In this document: piece by piece, positions 17,357 to 25,648 of the stretch
How the letters are laid out: every line of letters starts with the position of its first letter
Numbering within the stretch: the first letter of the stretch is position 1
Position numbers and translations under genes: made by a program
NCBI GenBank assembly: GCA_963757815.1
Contig: CAVWSN010000035.1
Location: 186,001-250,000 of the forward strand
Source of the DNA: JACVRW01 sp963757815
GTDB lineage: Bacteria; Actinomycetota; Thermoleophilia; Solirubrobacterales; Thermoleophilaceae
Direction of reading: 5' to 3'
Length of the DNA: 64,000 nucleotides
The notes under the pieces: generated by a model
Told to the model about the DNA's origin: nothing
Databases searched by the model: none
Seen by the model: only the letters and a program-made list of their open reading frames with translations

Positions 17357-18163
17357 TCAGACGGGCTCCCCGCCCACCAGCAGCGACGCCAGCGTGTCGC
17401 CCACGGCGACGGGCGCCGGCTCGACCCCGTCCAGCTCGGCGCGGTCGGCGCCGCCCGTCAGCACAAGGGCGGCGTCGAGGCCCGCGGCCGCCGCCGCGCC
17501 GAGGTCGGTGTCGATCCGGTCGCCGACCACGAGCGTGCGGCCCTCGCCCAGGCGGTCGATCGCGGTCAGCAACAGCTGTGGCTCGGGCTTGCCGACGATC
17601 TCGGCCTTCCTCCCGCTCGCGACCTCGACGGCCGCGAGGATCGCGCCCGTGCCGGGCCAGAGGCCGTCCGGCTGCGGATAGGTGGGGTCGCGCGCCGTTG
17701 CGAGGAAATCGGCGCCGCGCCGGACCGCGAGTGCCGCGTAGCGCAGGTCGTGGTAGACGAACTCCTCCGTGCCGCCGACCACCACAACCTCGGCGCGTGA
17801 GGCGAGGTCGGTGCCGTTCAAGAGCCTGCAGCCGGCGTCGGCGACGTGTTTGCGCAGCGAGGCGGTGCCGATCACGAACACCGTCCGCCCGCTGCGCGTC
17901 TCGGCGAGCAGATGCTGCAGCGCGCCGCCCACCGTCACCACGTCGCGGAGCGAAGCCTTGATGCCGATCTTCCACAGCCGTGCGACGTAGTCCTCGGTCG
18001 CGCTGCGCGGGTCGTTCGTCGCGTAGGCGACCCGCTTGCCGGCCGTGCGGAGCTCCTCGAGCGCCTCGAGCGCGCCCGGCGTGGGCTCGTCGCCGATCCA
18101 AACACAACCGTCCAGATCGAGGATGAATTGGTCGTAGCGAACGGCCAGGGGAGAGAGGGGCAC
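17357..18163 (-). CDS. HAD-IIA family hydrolase (NagD-like)
   Basis: 268-aa HAD phosphatase. Motif I DLDGCVWIGDEPTPGALEAL (nucleophile Asp in DxDGC), motif II YATND, the C2-type cap, motif III GKPEPQLL and motif IV GDRIDTDLGAAAAAG are all present, matching the NagD / 4-nitrophenylphosphatase subfamily, which acts on sugar or nucleotide monophosphates. Start GTG 18163. It is convergent with the hypothetical gene at 16842 and divergent from the cyclophilin gene with 19 bp between starts. Confidence 0.9.
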   Translation of the reverse strand: MPLSPLAVRYDQFILDLDGCVWIGDEPTPGALEALEELRTAGKRVAYATNDPRSATEDYVARLWKIGIKASLRDVVTVGGALQHLLAETRSGRTVFVIGTASLRKHVADAGCRLLNGTDLASRAEVVVVGGTEEFVYHDLRYAALAVRRGADFLATARDPTYPQPDGLWPGTGAILAAVEVASGRKAEIVGKPEPQLLLTAIDRLGEGRTLVVGDRIDTDLGAAAAAGLDAALVLTGGADRAELDGVEPAPVAVGDTLASLLVGGEPV

Positions 18164-18182
18164 GTCGCTAGCCTACGGCTCC

Positions 18183-18887
18183 GTGACCCGCCTGCTGGCT
18201 CTATCCCTCTGCCTCGTGGCGCTCGTAGCCGTCTCCTGCGGCGGGGACGACGACGAGGACGGTGATGCCGCTGGAGGCGGGGAGGCGGCGGCGCAGCCCA
18301 AGCAGCAGGAGGAGCAGACGCGGCAGGGCTGTCGCGAGGTCGAGCAGCCGCAGCCCAAGCCGGACGGGGGCGCAAAGAAGCCTTCCGCGAAGCTCGACCC
18401 GGCGAAGACATATCGGGTCGTCCTGGAGACGAGCTGCGGGAACATCACGATCCGGCTCGACCAGAAGAGCTCGCCCAACACCGCCGCGTCGTTCGCGTCG
18501 CTCACGCGGTCGGGGTTCTACGACGGCACCGTCTTCCACAGGATCGTCCCCGGCTTCGTGATCCAGGGAGGCGACCCCACGGGGACAGGCACCGGCGGCC
18601 CGGGCTACTCGGTCCGTGACAAGCCGCCCGCGGCGACCGTGTATACGGAGGGCGTCGTCGCGATGGCGAAGACGGCCGTCGAGCCGGCGGGAACCTCCGG
18701 CAGCCAGTTCTACATCGTCACGGCCCCCGATGCCGGGCTGCCGCCCGACTACGCGCTGCTCGGCAAGGTCGTGAAGGGGATTGACGTGGCACTCGCGATC
18801 GGCGAGCTCGGCGACCCCGCGAGCGGCGGCGCCGGGACGCCGCTCCAACCCGTCGTGATAGAGAAGGCGAGGCTCGATGTCTCCTGA
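18183..18887 (+). CDS. Cyclophilin-type peptidyl-prolyl isomerase lipoprotein
   Basis: Extracytoplasmic prolyl isomerase. 234 aa: a lipoprotein signal with lipobox VAVSC (Cys19), an acidic and Gln-rich linker to about residue 65, then the cyclophilin domain with FHRIVPGFVIQGGDP and GTSGSQFYIVTA. The catalytic Arg lies in FHRIV. Start GTG 18183. It overlaps the thioredoxin gene by 11 bp, so the two are probably translated together and may both serve protein folding, one outside and one inside the membrane. Confidence 0.92.
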   Translation: MTRLLALSLCLVALVAVSCGGDDDEDGDAAGGGEAAAQPKQQEEQTRQGCREVEQPQPKPDGGAKKPSAKLDPAKTYRVVLETSCGNITIRLDQKSSPNTAASFASLTRSGFYDGTVFHRIVPGFVIQGGDPTGTGTGGPGYSVRDKPPAATVYTEGVVAMAKTAVEPAGTSGSQFYIVTAPDAGLPPDYALLGKVVKGIDVALAIGELGDPASGGAGTPLQPVVIEKARLDVS

Positions 18888-19641
18888 TCCAGCACCCAGC
18901 GTCTACGACGTCGACGAGGCCGACTTCGAGCAGCGCGTGCTCGAGCGCTCGCGCGAGCTGCCGGTGGTCGTCGACTTCTGGGCCGATTGGTGCGGGCCCT
19001 GCAAGCAGCTCACGCCGGTGCTCGAGCGAGCGACGGCTGCGCGCGCCGGCAAGGTCGAGCTCGCCAAGGTGGACGTCGACCGCAACCAGCGCCTCCAGGC
19101 GATGTTCCGCATCCAGGGCATCCCGGCGGTCAAGGCGTTTCGCGACGGGCGCGTCGCGTCCGAGTTCACGGGGGCCCTGCCACCGGCGGAGGTCGAGCGC
19201 TTCTTCGACGCCCTCGTGCCCTCCGAGGCCGACGAGCTGGCCGCGAACGGCGACGAGCAGTCGCTCCAGCGGGCGCTCGAGCTCGATCCGAATCACCCCA
19301 CCGCGCGCCGCTCGCTCGGCCGGCTCCTGCTCGCGAAGGGCGAGACGGACGAGGCCCTGCGGGTGCTCGAGGAGCTGCACGGCGACTTTCTCGCCGAGGG
19401 GCTCGCCGCGCGTGCCCGGCTAGCTTCAGACGCCGAGCTCGCGCCCGCCTTCGAGGCCTGGGACGCGGGCGATCCCGGCGCGGCGCTCGAACGGCTTCAG
19501 GCGGCGCTTTCGGAAGAGAGGAACGACCCGGAGCGCCGCGACCTGCTGCGGCGCGTGATGGTCGCGATCTTCACCGAGCTGGGACCGGAGCACCCGCTGG
19601 CGCGGGAGTACCGGCGGCGGCTGTCGGCCGCGCTCAACTGA
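18877..19641 (+). CDS. Thioredoxin-TPR protein (YbbN/CnoX-like)
   Basis: 254 aa. Residues about 1-115 are a thioredoxin domain with the redox motif WCGPCK (DFWADWCGPCKQLTP) and cis-Pro in IQGIPAVKAF. The rest is a tetratricopeptide-like helical region (NGDEQSLQRALELDPNHPTARRSLGRLLLAKGETDEAL and the C-terminal NDPERRDLLRRVMVAIFTELG). This is the architecture of YbbN/CnoX, a chaperone-redoxin that hands clients to GroEL. E. coli CnoX lacks redox activity, whereas this protein keeps CGPC, so it could be redox active. It overlaps the convergent membrane-protein gene by 8 bp. Confidence 0.9.
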   Translation: MSPDPAPSVYDVDEADFEQRVLERSRELPVVVDFWADWCGPCKQLTPVLERATAARAGKVELAKVDVDRNQRLQAMFRIQGIPAVKAFRDGRVASEFTGALPPAEVERFFDALVPSEADELAANGDEQSLQRALELDPNHPTARRSLGRLLLAKGETDEALRVLEELHGDFLAEGLAARARLASDAELAPAFEAWDAGDPGAALERLQAALSEERNDPERRDLLRRVMVAIFTELGPEHPLAREYRRRLSAALN

Positions 19642-20239
19642 CTCCGCGCGCGGCCCTCGCTCTCGACTGTCTTCGCCGTCCGAACAGGACGAGCACCGCG
19701 ATGGCGATCACCACGAGCAGGAAGCCGAAGAAGATCGCGCTCCCGGTGCCGATGCCGCCGAACGGCAGGGCGATCAGCTTGACGAGGCCGAAGCCGATCG
19801 CGAGCAGGACGATCACGAGCAGGATCAGCAGCAGGATGCCTCGAATGCGGGCGACGATGCCGGCGCTCTGCGGCGGGATCAGCAGGCCCATCATCCGCAG
19901 CAGGAAGAGCTGGCGGCCCGAGGGCGCCTCCTGTCCGAGCTTCTCCATGGCGTCCTTGAGCTCGTCCGGCCGGCGCTCGGCGAGCGCCATCGAGGCCTTC
20001 ATCATCTGGCGCAGAGCGGGCCGCTCCTGCGGATGGGCGCCGGCGAGCGCCTCGTTGAAGTACGCGCGGGCTGCCTTGACGTCGTAGCGCTCCGCCGCTC
20101 GGGCACCGAGGATCGCCTTGGCGGCAACGCGATGCTTCGACTCGCTCTGGAGCTGCTCGTCGGTGCGCGACTCGAGCTGGGGGATCGCGGCCAGCGCCCC
20201 CACCTGCATCTGCATCTTGATCTGCTTCTGCTTGGCCAC
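19634..20239 (-). CDS. Membrane protein of unknown function
   Basis: 201 aa, GTG start at 20239. The N-terminal ~115 residues are soluble and helical (DVKAARAYFNEALAGAHPQERPALRQMMKASMALAERRPDELKDAMEKLG), resembling a single TPR-like pair. Two hydrophobic helices follow (about 128-153 and 163-185), then a basic tail (GRRRQSRARAARG). I do not recognise a family. It is divergent from the small membrane-protein gene at 20297. Confidence 0.65.
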   Translation of the reverse strand: MAKQKQIKMQMQVGALAAIPQLESRTDEQLQSESKHRVAAKAILGARAAERYDVKAARAYFNEALAGAHPQERPALRQMMKASMALAERRPDELKDAMEKLGQEAPSGRQLFLLRMMGLLIPPQSAGIVARIRGILLLILLVIVLLAIGFGLVKLIALPFGGIGTGSAIFFGFLLVVIAIAVLVLFGRRRQSRARAARGVS

Positions 20240-20296
20240 CGCGAGGAGTCTCGCAGACCGGTTTGCGAGAAGGGTTGTGCCGGGTACGAGGCCGCA

Positions 20297-20539
20297 ATGA
20301 CGATCGGAATCATCATCGGCGTCTGCATCGTGCTGCTGGTGCTGGCGTTCCTGCTGCCCCGCCTCTCACGCCATCCCCAGCGCGGCGTCGACCGCACTCT
20401 GGGGGTGGGTCAGAGCGCCGGGAGCAAGGCTCCGGGGCCCATCGGGCGCCTGTTTTCGAAGTCGTTCGGGATGTCGCGCCGGGCGACGAACAAGAGCGCC
20501 GAGACCGGCCGTCGCGGACGCGGCAAGCTGCCCCTCTAG
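20297..20539 (+). CDS. Small membrane protein
   Basis: 80 aa from ATG 20297: one N-terminal transmembrane helix (IGIIIGVCIVLLVLAFLL) followed by a basic cytoplasmic tail rich in Arg, Lys, Gly and Ser (GSKAPGPIGRLFSKSFGMSRRATNKS ... RRGRGKLPL). Coding is supported by strong third-position GC bias and a hydrophobic-then-basic design that would not arise by chance. Function unknown. It is followed, on the other strand, by the DivIVA-like gene. Confidence 0.65.
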   Translation: MTIGIIIGVCIVLLVLAFLLPRLSRHPQRGVDRTLGVGQSAGSKAPGPIGRLFSKSFGMSRRATNKSAETGRRGRGKLPL

Positions 20540-20554
20540 GCGGCTGGGCGCCGG

Positions 20555-21280
20555 CTACTCGTCGTTGCCGGCCCGTGGGGGCCGCTGAGGCTCGGCCTCG
20601 GTGACCTCGGGCTCCTCGGGCTCCGCCGGCAAGGTCTCATCGGGCGGGCCGGGAGCCTGCTCGAAGGCCTCGGTGGGCTCGGGCTCTTCCATCCCGGCCC
20701 CGCCGGGCAGCACGTCGAGCTCAACCTCGGTCGTCGCCTGCTCGGTGAGCTCATCCGGAACGGGCTCTTCGGCGGGGCCGAGCTGCTCCGGAAGGCTGAC
20801 CCGCTCGGCGGCGTCGTCCGCCGTCGCGAGCACCTCGTCGGCAAGCTGGCGCAGGTCGTCAAGTAGGCGCTGCCGCTCTTCCCAGAGCAGCCGCGTGTCG
20901 ACGACCACCTGCTCCGAGTACTCGTCGGCCTGGCGGCGCAGAATCTCCGCCTCCCGCTCGGCACGCTGGAGGCGGCCCTCGGCCTGCGCGCGCGAACGCG
21001 CCGCGATCTCGTCGGCCGTCTCGTGCGCCCGCTGCAGGATGCCGGCCGTCTCCTCGCCGACCTCGTTGAGCGCCCGCTGGACGACCGACTCCCTCGTCTG
21101 CCGGCCCTCGAGCTCGCTGACGAGCTCGACCACCTGGTCGACGAAGTCGTCGACTGCCTGGCGGTCATAGCCCCGCACCGCGAGCGGGAAGTCATATTCC
21201 CGGATGCGATCAGCCGCGCTCCGCTCGAAGCGACCTGGTGCCGGCTGTCCGTGTGGGTCCGTCGTATCGGATTCCGCCAT
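20555..21280 (-). CDS. DivIVA-domain coiled-coil protein
   Basis: 241 aa, ATG 21280. After a short polar leader, IREYDFPLAVRGYDRQAVDDFVDQVVELVSEL is the DivIVA N-terminal membrane-curvature-sensing module. A long coiled coil follows (ARSRAQAEGRLQRAEREAEILRRQADEY) and then an acidic, Pro/Glu-rich tail that is probably disordered. DivIVA/Wag31 proteins mark poles and septa and organise wall growth in actinobacteria. Whether this is the main polar-growth protein or a paralogue cannot be told; it is not next to the usual ftsZ-sepF-yggT region. Confidence 0.85.
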   Translation of the reverse strand: MAESDTTDPHGQPAPGRFERSAADRIREYDFPLAVRGYDRQAVDDFVDQVVELVSELEGRQTRESVVQRALNEVGEETAGILQRAHETADEIAARSRAQAEGRLQRAEREAEILRRQADEYSEQVVVDTRLLWEERQRLLDDLRQLADEVLATADDAAERVSLPEQLGPAEEPVPDELTEQATTEVELDVLPGGAGMEEPEPTEAFEQAPGPPDETLPAEPEEPEVTEAEPQRPPRAGNDE

Positions 21281-21327
21281 GCCGTGGAGTATGCCCGCCG
21301 GGGCGGCAGATACAGCATCATGCGGCG

Positions 21328-21470
21328 GTCTTCCTCTACCTGGACCAGAACTACCTGTCCGGCATTGCCAAGCACAAGCCGGGCTTTCGTGAGCTCGAGC
21401 GGTGTGCGCGAGGCCGTCGCTGCGCCAGTGACCGCCGCCGCCTCGAACGTGGTTGATGCGAGCTGGCGAC
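21328..21470 (+). pseudogene. Fragment of a PIN-like 'DQNYLS' protein
   Basis: An N-terminal fragment reading VFLYLDQNYLSGIAKHKPGFRELER, with a further piece (VREAVAAPVTAAASNVVDA) in the next frame after a shift near 21400. The Asp-containing first strand followed by QNYLS resembles the start of PIN-domain-like proteins. No start codon with a ribosome-binding site and no continuation exist, so this is a remnant. It lies in the 229-bp gap between the DivIVA gene and the haloperoxidase; I see nothing else there. Confidence 0.4.
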
Positions 21471-21509
21471 GCGGCTCGACGTGGTTCGCGACGGTTCAGC
21501 GGCCCGAGC

Positions 21510-22900
21510 TCAGCGGTAGAGCCTTCTCAGGGTCAGCGCGCCTATCCGCCGTCCGAGGTCCAGGCCCGCATCGTTGTCGAAGCGGTAGTGGATGCCGCCG
21601 TAGAGCCGTGAGAGCGCCGCCTCGTCGGCCATGGCGGCGAGCTCCCTCGCCGAATTGGGGAAGAGCGCGCCGAGCACGGTCGCGGCCGCGCCCGAGGTCG
21701 TCGAGTGCCCGGACGGATAGGCCGGGAACGGCGGCGTCGGGATCAGCGACAGATAGCCGGGATCGAGCAGCTCGCGGATGAGGGTGACCGGCCGTTTCGT
21801 CCAGAACGTGTACTTGGCACTCCAGCAGGCGATGAAGGCGTCGGCCTGAGTCGTGTTCAGCACCGCGAGCGAGAAAGCGGCCTGGCGCGCGCTCTGGCGC
21901 CCTCGCTCGACGAGCTCCAGCGCGATCCGGTTCCAGTGCCCAGGGGGCGTCTCGCTTCCTGGGCCGTCGTTCCAGAACAGGGCGATCTCGCGCTGGCGGT
22001 CGGTGAGCGTGCCCGCGACGTCGTAGACCTCCTGGATCGCGGCGCGGTGGAGCTTGCCGAGGTACGGCGGCGGTGCCGGAGGCCGCAGCTCGTCGCCGCT
22101 CCGCAGGTTCCAGGGCCGCCAGGTTCCGGCGAACGGCTCGAGCGGCGGCGCGAAGGCAGGCGGCGTCGGAATCCACGTCGCGTCGCCGCTCGGCGGGACG
22201 ACGGTGCCCTGGGTGTCCGAGCGGTCGTTGCGCGCGCGTCTGACCGCAAGTTCCCCGATCGCGCGGCCGAGCGCGAGCCCAGCGCGGACATCGGACGGAT
22301 AGGCGGCGCCCGCGAGGAGGCGCGAGCGCACGGCCTCCTGTTCGAGGCGGTCGAGGTCGCCGGCGCGATTCGGAAGCAACTCGCGGAGCACCACCGCGGC
22401 GGCGCCGGCGGCAACCGCGGTCGTGGGCAGCGGCCCGTCCGAGACGCAGCGGCCGAGGCTCAGTCGCGGCCGCCGCCGGCATGGCGCCGAGCGTCCGTTG
22501 CGCCAGTGCCTGCCACGGTCAGCCACGGCGAGCGCGTCGTTCATCGCGACGCTCGTCAGGGCGAGCGCGCGCGATGCGCGCGGCGGGTTCACCCGATCGC
22601 CGCTGACGGCGGTGAGCAGCACGTCGATCCACGACGTCACACCGCGCCGGCCCTCCCAGCGCTGAACGCGCGGCAAGAGCCTCGGGGCTCTCACGGTCGA
22701 GGGCGGCCAGCTCGGCGAGCTCGCGCCGGGTGTCCCGGTGGCGCGGGACGGGCGGGCAAGGGAACAGCCCGGTGGACGCCGGGAACCAGCCACGTGCCTG
22801 CGGCGGACGGACGCGAACGCTCGTGCGAGCTGGCCGAGCCGGGCGCGTACAGGGCAACTGCGGCAACGAGGGCCGCGGCTATCGCGGCAAACCTGACCAT
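21510..22900 (-). pseudogene. Vanadium haloperoxidase / PAP2-family secreted protein, frameshifted
   Basis: The start at 22900 gives a signal peptide (VRFAAIAAALVAAVALYAPGSAS). The reading then changes frame at least twice (near 22780 and 22670), rejoining the frame that runs to 21510. The C-terminal half is intact, with the PAP2/haloperoxidase motifs PAYPSGHSTTSGAAAT and EAALSRLYGGIHYRFDNDAG, so oxyanion-binding Arg and both His are kept. Homologues include vanadium-dependent chloro/bromoperoxidases and acid phosphatases. Either the gene is decaying or the assembly contains indels here. Confidence 0.75.
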
Positions 22901-23093
22901 CCTGATCCCCTGTTCGTGCCAAACGGCGCAAGCGGTTCACCGGCCGGGGGAGCGCGACCGAAGTGGGCGCGTTCGCGCCACTGCTCGCGCTCGACAACGC
23001 TCGATAACCGGGATTACGTAAACCTGCCGCGAGCGCAGCGCGGCCGGCCTCGAATGTCCTCGCGAGCCCTCCTGAGAAAGCCTCCTAAGTCAG

Positions 23094-23270
23094 TCAGTCC
23101 TTACGCGACTGCTCAGGAGCTCCGTTCGACAGCGCGGCGAGCGCGCGCTTGAGCCGGTCGGCCTGTTCGGTCGCCTCGGCAAGATCCTTCTTGGCCCGCT
23201 CGGCGCGGGCGTCGAAGCGCTCGATCTCGCGCTTCAGCACATCCTCGGCGCTCAACGTCTGCGATCCCAC
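23094..23270 (-). CDS. Small coiled-coil protein (58 aa)
   Basis: 58 residues from GTG 23270 with GGAGGA five bases upstream, ending in TGA at 23094. The sequence starts MGSQTLSAEDVLKREIERFD and continues as one amphipathic helix with heptad-like spacing (AERAKKDLAEATEQADRLKRALAAL), ending in a short polar tail. Charged residues and third-position GC bias support coding. No family recognised; the partner is unknown. It lies between the haloperoxidase and the LLM oxidoreductase. The 193 bp on its 3' side up to 22901 contain nothing else I can name. Confidence 0.6.
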   Translation of the reverse strand: MGSQTLSAEDVLKREIERFDARAERAKKDLAEATEQADRLKRALAALSNGAPEQSRKD

Positions 23271-23416
23271 CGCGCTCCTCCTTCCGTCGGTTTTCGATCG
23301 CCCGCCGCCGCCCAGCTCGGCGGGAAAGGCGGCGCGGACGGATATCTACTGTTGCCCACACGGACGCTTTTCGCAAACCCGGCGCGGCAGGCGGTCCGGC
23401 CGCCGGCAGGATGTGG

Positions 23417-23428
23417 TTGCATGTGCAA
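23417..23428. promoter_or_regulatory. Inverted repeat upstream of LLM gene
   Basis: TTGCATGTGCAA: two 5-bp arms with a 2-bp centre, 21 bp before the ATG of the LLM oxidoreductase. Position and symmetry suit an operator. It shares the TGCAT core with the palindrome next to the MarR gene at 25618. Confidence 0.35.
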
Positions 23429-23449
23429 GCACCTGCTACCGTAACCCGC

Positions 23450-24490
23450 ATGGAACTTGGAGTCGCGACCTTTGCCGACCTGGCCTCGGGTGTCTCGCCG
23501 CAGGAGCGGATGCGGCAGCTGGTCGAGGAGGCCGAGCTCGCCGACCAGCTCGGGCTCGATGTGTTCGCCGTCGGCGAGCATCACAGGCCGGATTTCCTGG
23601 TGTCGGCGCCGGCCGTCGTGCTGGCGGCGCTCGCGATGCGCACGGAGCGCATCCGGTTGTCGAGCGCCGTGACCGTGTTGAGCTCGGACGACCCGGTGCG
23701 CGTGTTCCAGGAGTTCGCTGAGGTTGACCTGCTGTCGGGCGGCCGCGCCGAGATCATGGCCGGGCGGGGCTCCTTCATCGAGTCGTTCCCGCTCTTCGGC
23801 TACGACCTCGACGACTACGACGAGCTGTACGCCGAGAAGCTCGATCTCCTGCTGCGGATCCGCGAGAACCCGCGTGTGACCTGGTCCGGCAGGCACCGGG
23901 CGGCGCTCGAGGACGCCGTGGTCTGGCCGCGACCGGTTCAGGATCCTCTGCCCGTCTGGGTGGCTGTCGGAGGCTCGCCGGGCTCGGTCGTGCGCGCCGG
24001 GACGCTGGGGCTGCCGCTCACGGTGGCGATCATCGGCGGCACCGTTGACCGCTTCGTGCCGCTGATCGAGCTCTACCGCGAATCCGCACAGCGCGCCGGC
24101 CATGACGCGGACGCGCTCCCCGTGGCCATCAACACCCACGCCTTCGTCGGCGAGACCCTCGCCGAGGCCAACTCGGCCTTCGCCGCTCCCTACCTGCAGA
24201 TGATGAACCGCATCGGCCGCGAGCGCGGCTGGCCGCCCTCAGGGCGGCGCGAGTACGAGGGCCTGCGCTCGCCCCGCGGGGCGCTGGCGGTCGGCACGCC
24301 GGAGCAGGTCGCGGAGAAGATCCTGCTGGAGCACGAGCTGTTCGGCAACAGCCGCTACGTCGGGCAGATGAGCGTCGGCGCCGTCTCACACGCGGACGTG
24401 CTGCGCTCGATGGAGCTGTTCGGGACCCGGGTCGCGCCCCTGGTGCGCGCCGAGGTCGAGCGCCGCGCGCCGCGAGCCACCGCGGCCTGA
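23450..24490 (+). CDS. LLM class flavin-dependent oxidoreductase
   Basis: 346 aa, ATG 23450. Luciferase-like (TIM-barrel) monooxygenase family, using FMN or F420. Typical parts: MELGVATFADL, EAELADQLGLDVFAVGEHHRPDFLVSAP, TERIRLSSAVTVLSSDDPVRVFQEFAEVDLLSGGRAEI and the ending GTPEQVAEKILLEHELFGNSRYVGQMSVG. The EHHRPDF region is the flavin-pocket signature of the alkanal monooxygenase-like subgroup. The substrate is unknown. The OsmC gene is convergent 17 bp away; an inverted repeat lies just upstream of the start. Confidence 0.9.
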   Translation: MELGVATFADLASGVSPQERMRQLVEEAELADQLGLDVFAVGEHHRPDFLVSAPAVVLAALAMRTERIRLSSAVTVLSSDDPVRVFQEFAEVDLLSGGRAEIMAGRGSFIESFPLFGYDLDDYDELYAEKLDLLLRIRENPRVTWSGRHRAALEDAVVWPRPVQDPLPVWVAVGGSPGSVVRAGTLGLPLTVAIIGGTVDRFVPLIELYRESAQRAGHDADALPVAINTHAFVGETLAEANSAFAAPYLQMMNRIGRERGWPPSGRREYEGLRSPRGALAVGTPEQVAEKILLEHELFGNSRYVGQMSVGAVSHADVLRSMELFGTRVAPLVRAEVERRAPRATAA

Positions 24491-24506
24491 GCGGCGCCGC
24501 CTAGGC

Positions 24507-24935
24507 TCAGACGAGCTGCGCGTCGAGCTCGATCGAGTCGACTCCGGCGAGCGCCTGCGAGACAGGGCAGCCCTGCTTTGCCGCCTCGGCGATCTCCTGG
24601 AACTCCTCGTCCGACAGGCCCGGAACGCTGGCGCGGGTCCGGAGCTCGATCCGGGTGATCGCGAACCCCTCGCCGGCCTTGTCGAGATGCACGACGGCCT
24701 CTGTTTCGACGCTCTCGGGGTTGTGGCCCGCTTGCCCCAGGCCCGCCGACAGAGCCATCGAGAAGCAGCCGGCGTGGGCCGCGGCGATCAGCTCCTCGGG
24801 ATTCGTGCCGTCGCCCTCCTCGAAGCGGGACTGGAACGAGTAGGGGCCCTCGTACGCTCCGCTTGCCATCCGCATCGTGCCGCGCCCCTCGGTGAGGGAG
24901 CCGTCCCAGCGTGCGCTCGCGGTCCTCTTGGGCAT
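24507..24935 (-). CDS. OsmC family peroxiredoxin
   Basis: 142 aa, ATG 24935. Thiol peroxidase acting on organic hydroperoxides. Both redox cysteines are present: AAAHAGCFSMALSAGL and AAKQGCPVSQALAG. The overall pattern (ARWDGSLTEGRGTMRMASGAYEGPYSFQSRFEEGDGTNPEELIAAA) fits OsmC rather than Ohr. Its reducing partner is not nearby. The MarR regulator gene on the same strand 60 bp upstream is a plausible regulator or cotranscribed partner. Confidence 0.93.
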   Translation of the reverse strand: MPKRTASARWDGSLTEGRGTMRMASGAYEGPYSFQSRFEEGDGTNPEELIAAAHAGCFSMALSAGLGQAGHNPESVETEAVVHLDKAGEGFAITRIELRTRASVPGLSDEEFQEIAEAAKQGCPVSQALAGVDSIELDAQLV

Positions 24936-24995
24936 GTGACGTTCTCCTCGGTCGGGTCGCCCGGAAGGATCGCCGATCGGCGGCCGCGGCGTCCC

Positions 24996-25634
24996 TCAGG
25001 CCGCGGCGCTCTCCGCGCGGTCGGCCGCGCGCGTGACCGGGCAGCGCCCCTCCTCGTGCCCGCAGGCGTGCGCGTCGCAGAGCCTGCAGATGTGGCGCGC
25101 GTCCGCCCTGCCGCCCGTGAGGCCGCCGAGCAGCTTCTCGTGCAGGCGCGCGAGCTCGGCCCGCTCGGCCCGCGTGAGTGGCGCCAGCACCGACTCGAGC
25201 GCCCGCTCCCGTTCCGCGCGGATGCGCCCGGCGAGCCGGCTTCCCTCCTGGGTGATCCGGATCGACACCGACCGAGCGTCCGCCCCCGGCTCGCGCCGCA
25301 CGAGGCCGTCGCGCTCGAGCCGGTCCGCCAGCCGGACCGCAGCCGAATGGCTCAGCCCGAGCGGACGGCGCATCACGTCGAGCGAGGAGCCGTCGAGGAA
25401 CGTCTCAAGCGCCGCCAGCGCCGCGGGCGCGGCGCCGCCGTGCGCCGCCGCTGCCTCGACCGCGCGATCGCTGCGCTCCGCGACGGCCAGCGAGAGCGCG
25501 CCCAGGAGGTTGGCCTCGCGCGCCGATTCGTCGCCGCTCCCGGCCGCCGCTTCCCCGCCGCCCCGGGCCGCCGCTCCCCGCCGCGCCCTCGAGCGGCATC
25601 CCCCGGGCCGCCGACATATGCATGAGTCATGCAT
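24996..25634 (-). CDS. MarR-family regulator with C-terminal Cys cluster
   Basis: Winged-helix repressor, about 212 aa from ATG 25634, though the first 45 residues (Arg/Gly-rich) are unusual and the true start may lie further in. DNA-binding part: DVMRRPLGLSHSAAVRLADRLERDGLVRREPGADARSVSIRIT. The C-terminus has ICRLCDAHACGHEEGRCPV, five cysteines and a His that could bind zinc or sense thiol stress. A 17-bp perfect palindrome covers the start, so autoregulation is likely. Neighbours are OsmC (same strand) and a divergent envelope protein. Confidence 0.8.
   Translation of the reverse strand: MHDSCICRRPGGCRSRARRGAAARGGGEAAAGSGDESAREANLLGALSLAVAERSDRAVEAAAAHGGAAPAALAALETFLDGSSLDVMRRPLGLSHSAAVRLADRLERDGLVRREPGADARSVSIRITQEGSRLAGRIRAERERALESVLAPLTRAERAELARLHEKLLGGLTGGRADARHICRLCDAHACGHEEGRCPVTRAADRAESAAA
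25618..25634. promoter_or_regulatory. 17-bp palindrome, likely MarR operator
   Basis: ATGCATGAGTCATGCAT: perfect 8-bp arms about a single G. It overlaps the MarR start codon and precedes the divergent gene at 25649, where TATCCT sits close upstream of its GTG. This is the usual place for a MarR dimer to repress both directions. Confidence 0.55.
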
Positions 25635-25648
25635 GTATCCTACCCTGC

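Noticed and set aside
21498..21575. tRNA-like D-arm string AGCTCAGCGGTAGAGC
   Set aside because: No matching acceptor stem, anticodon arm or T-loop follows, and the bases code for the C-terminus of the haloperoxidase (TLRRLYR stop).
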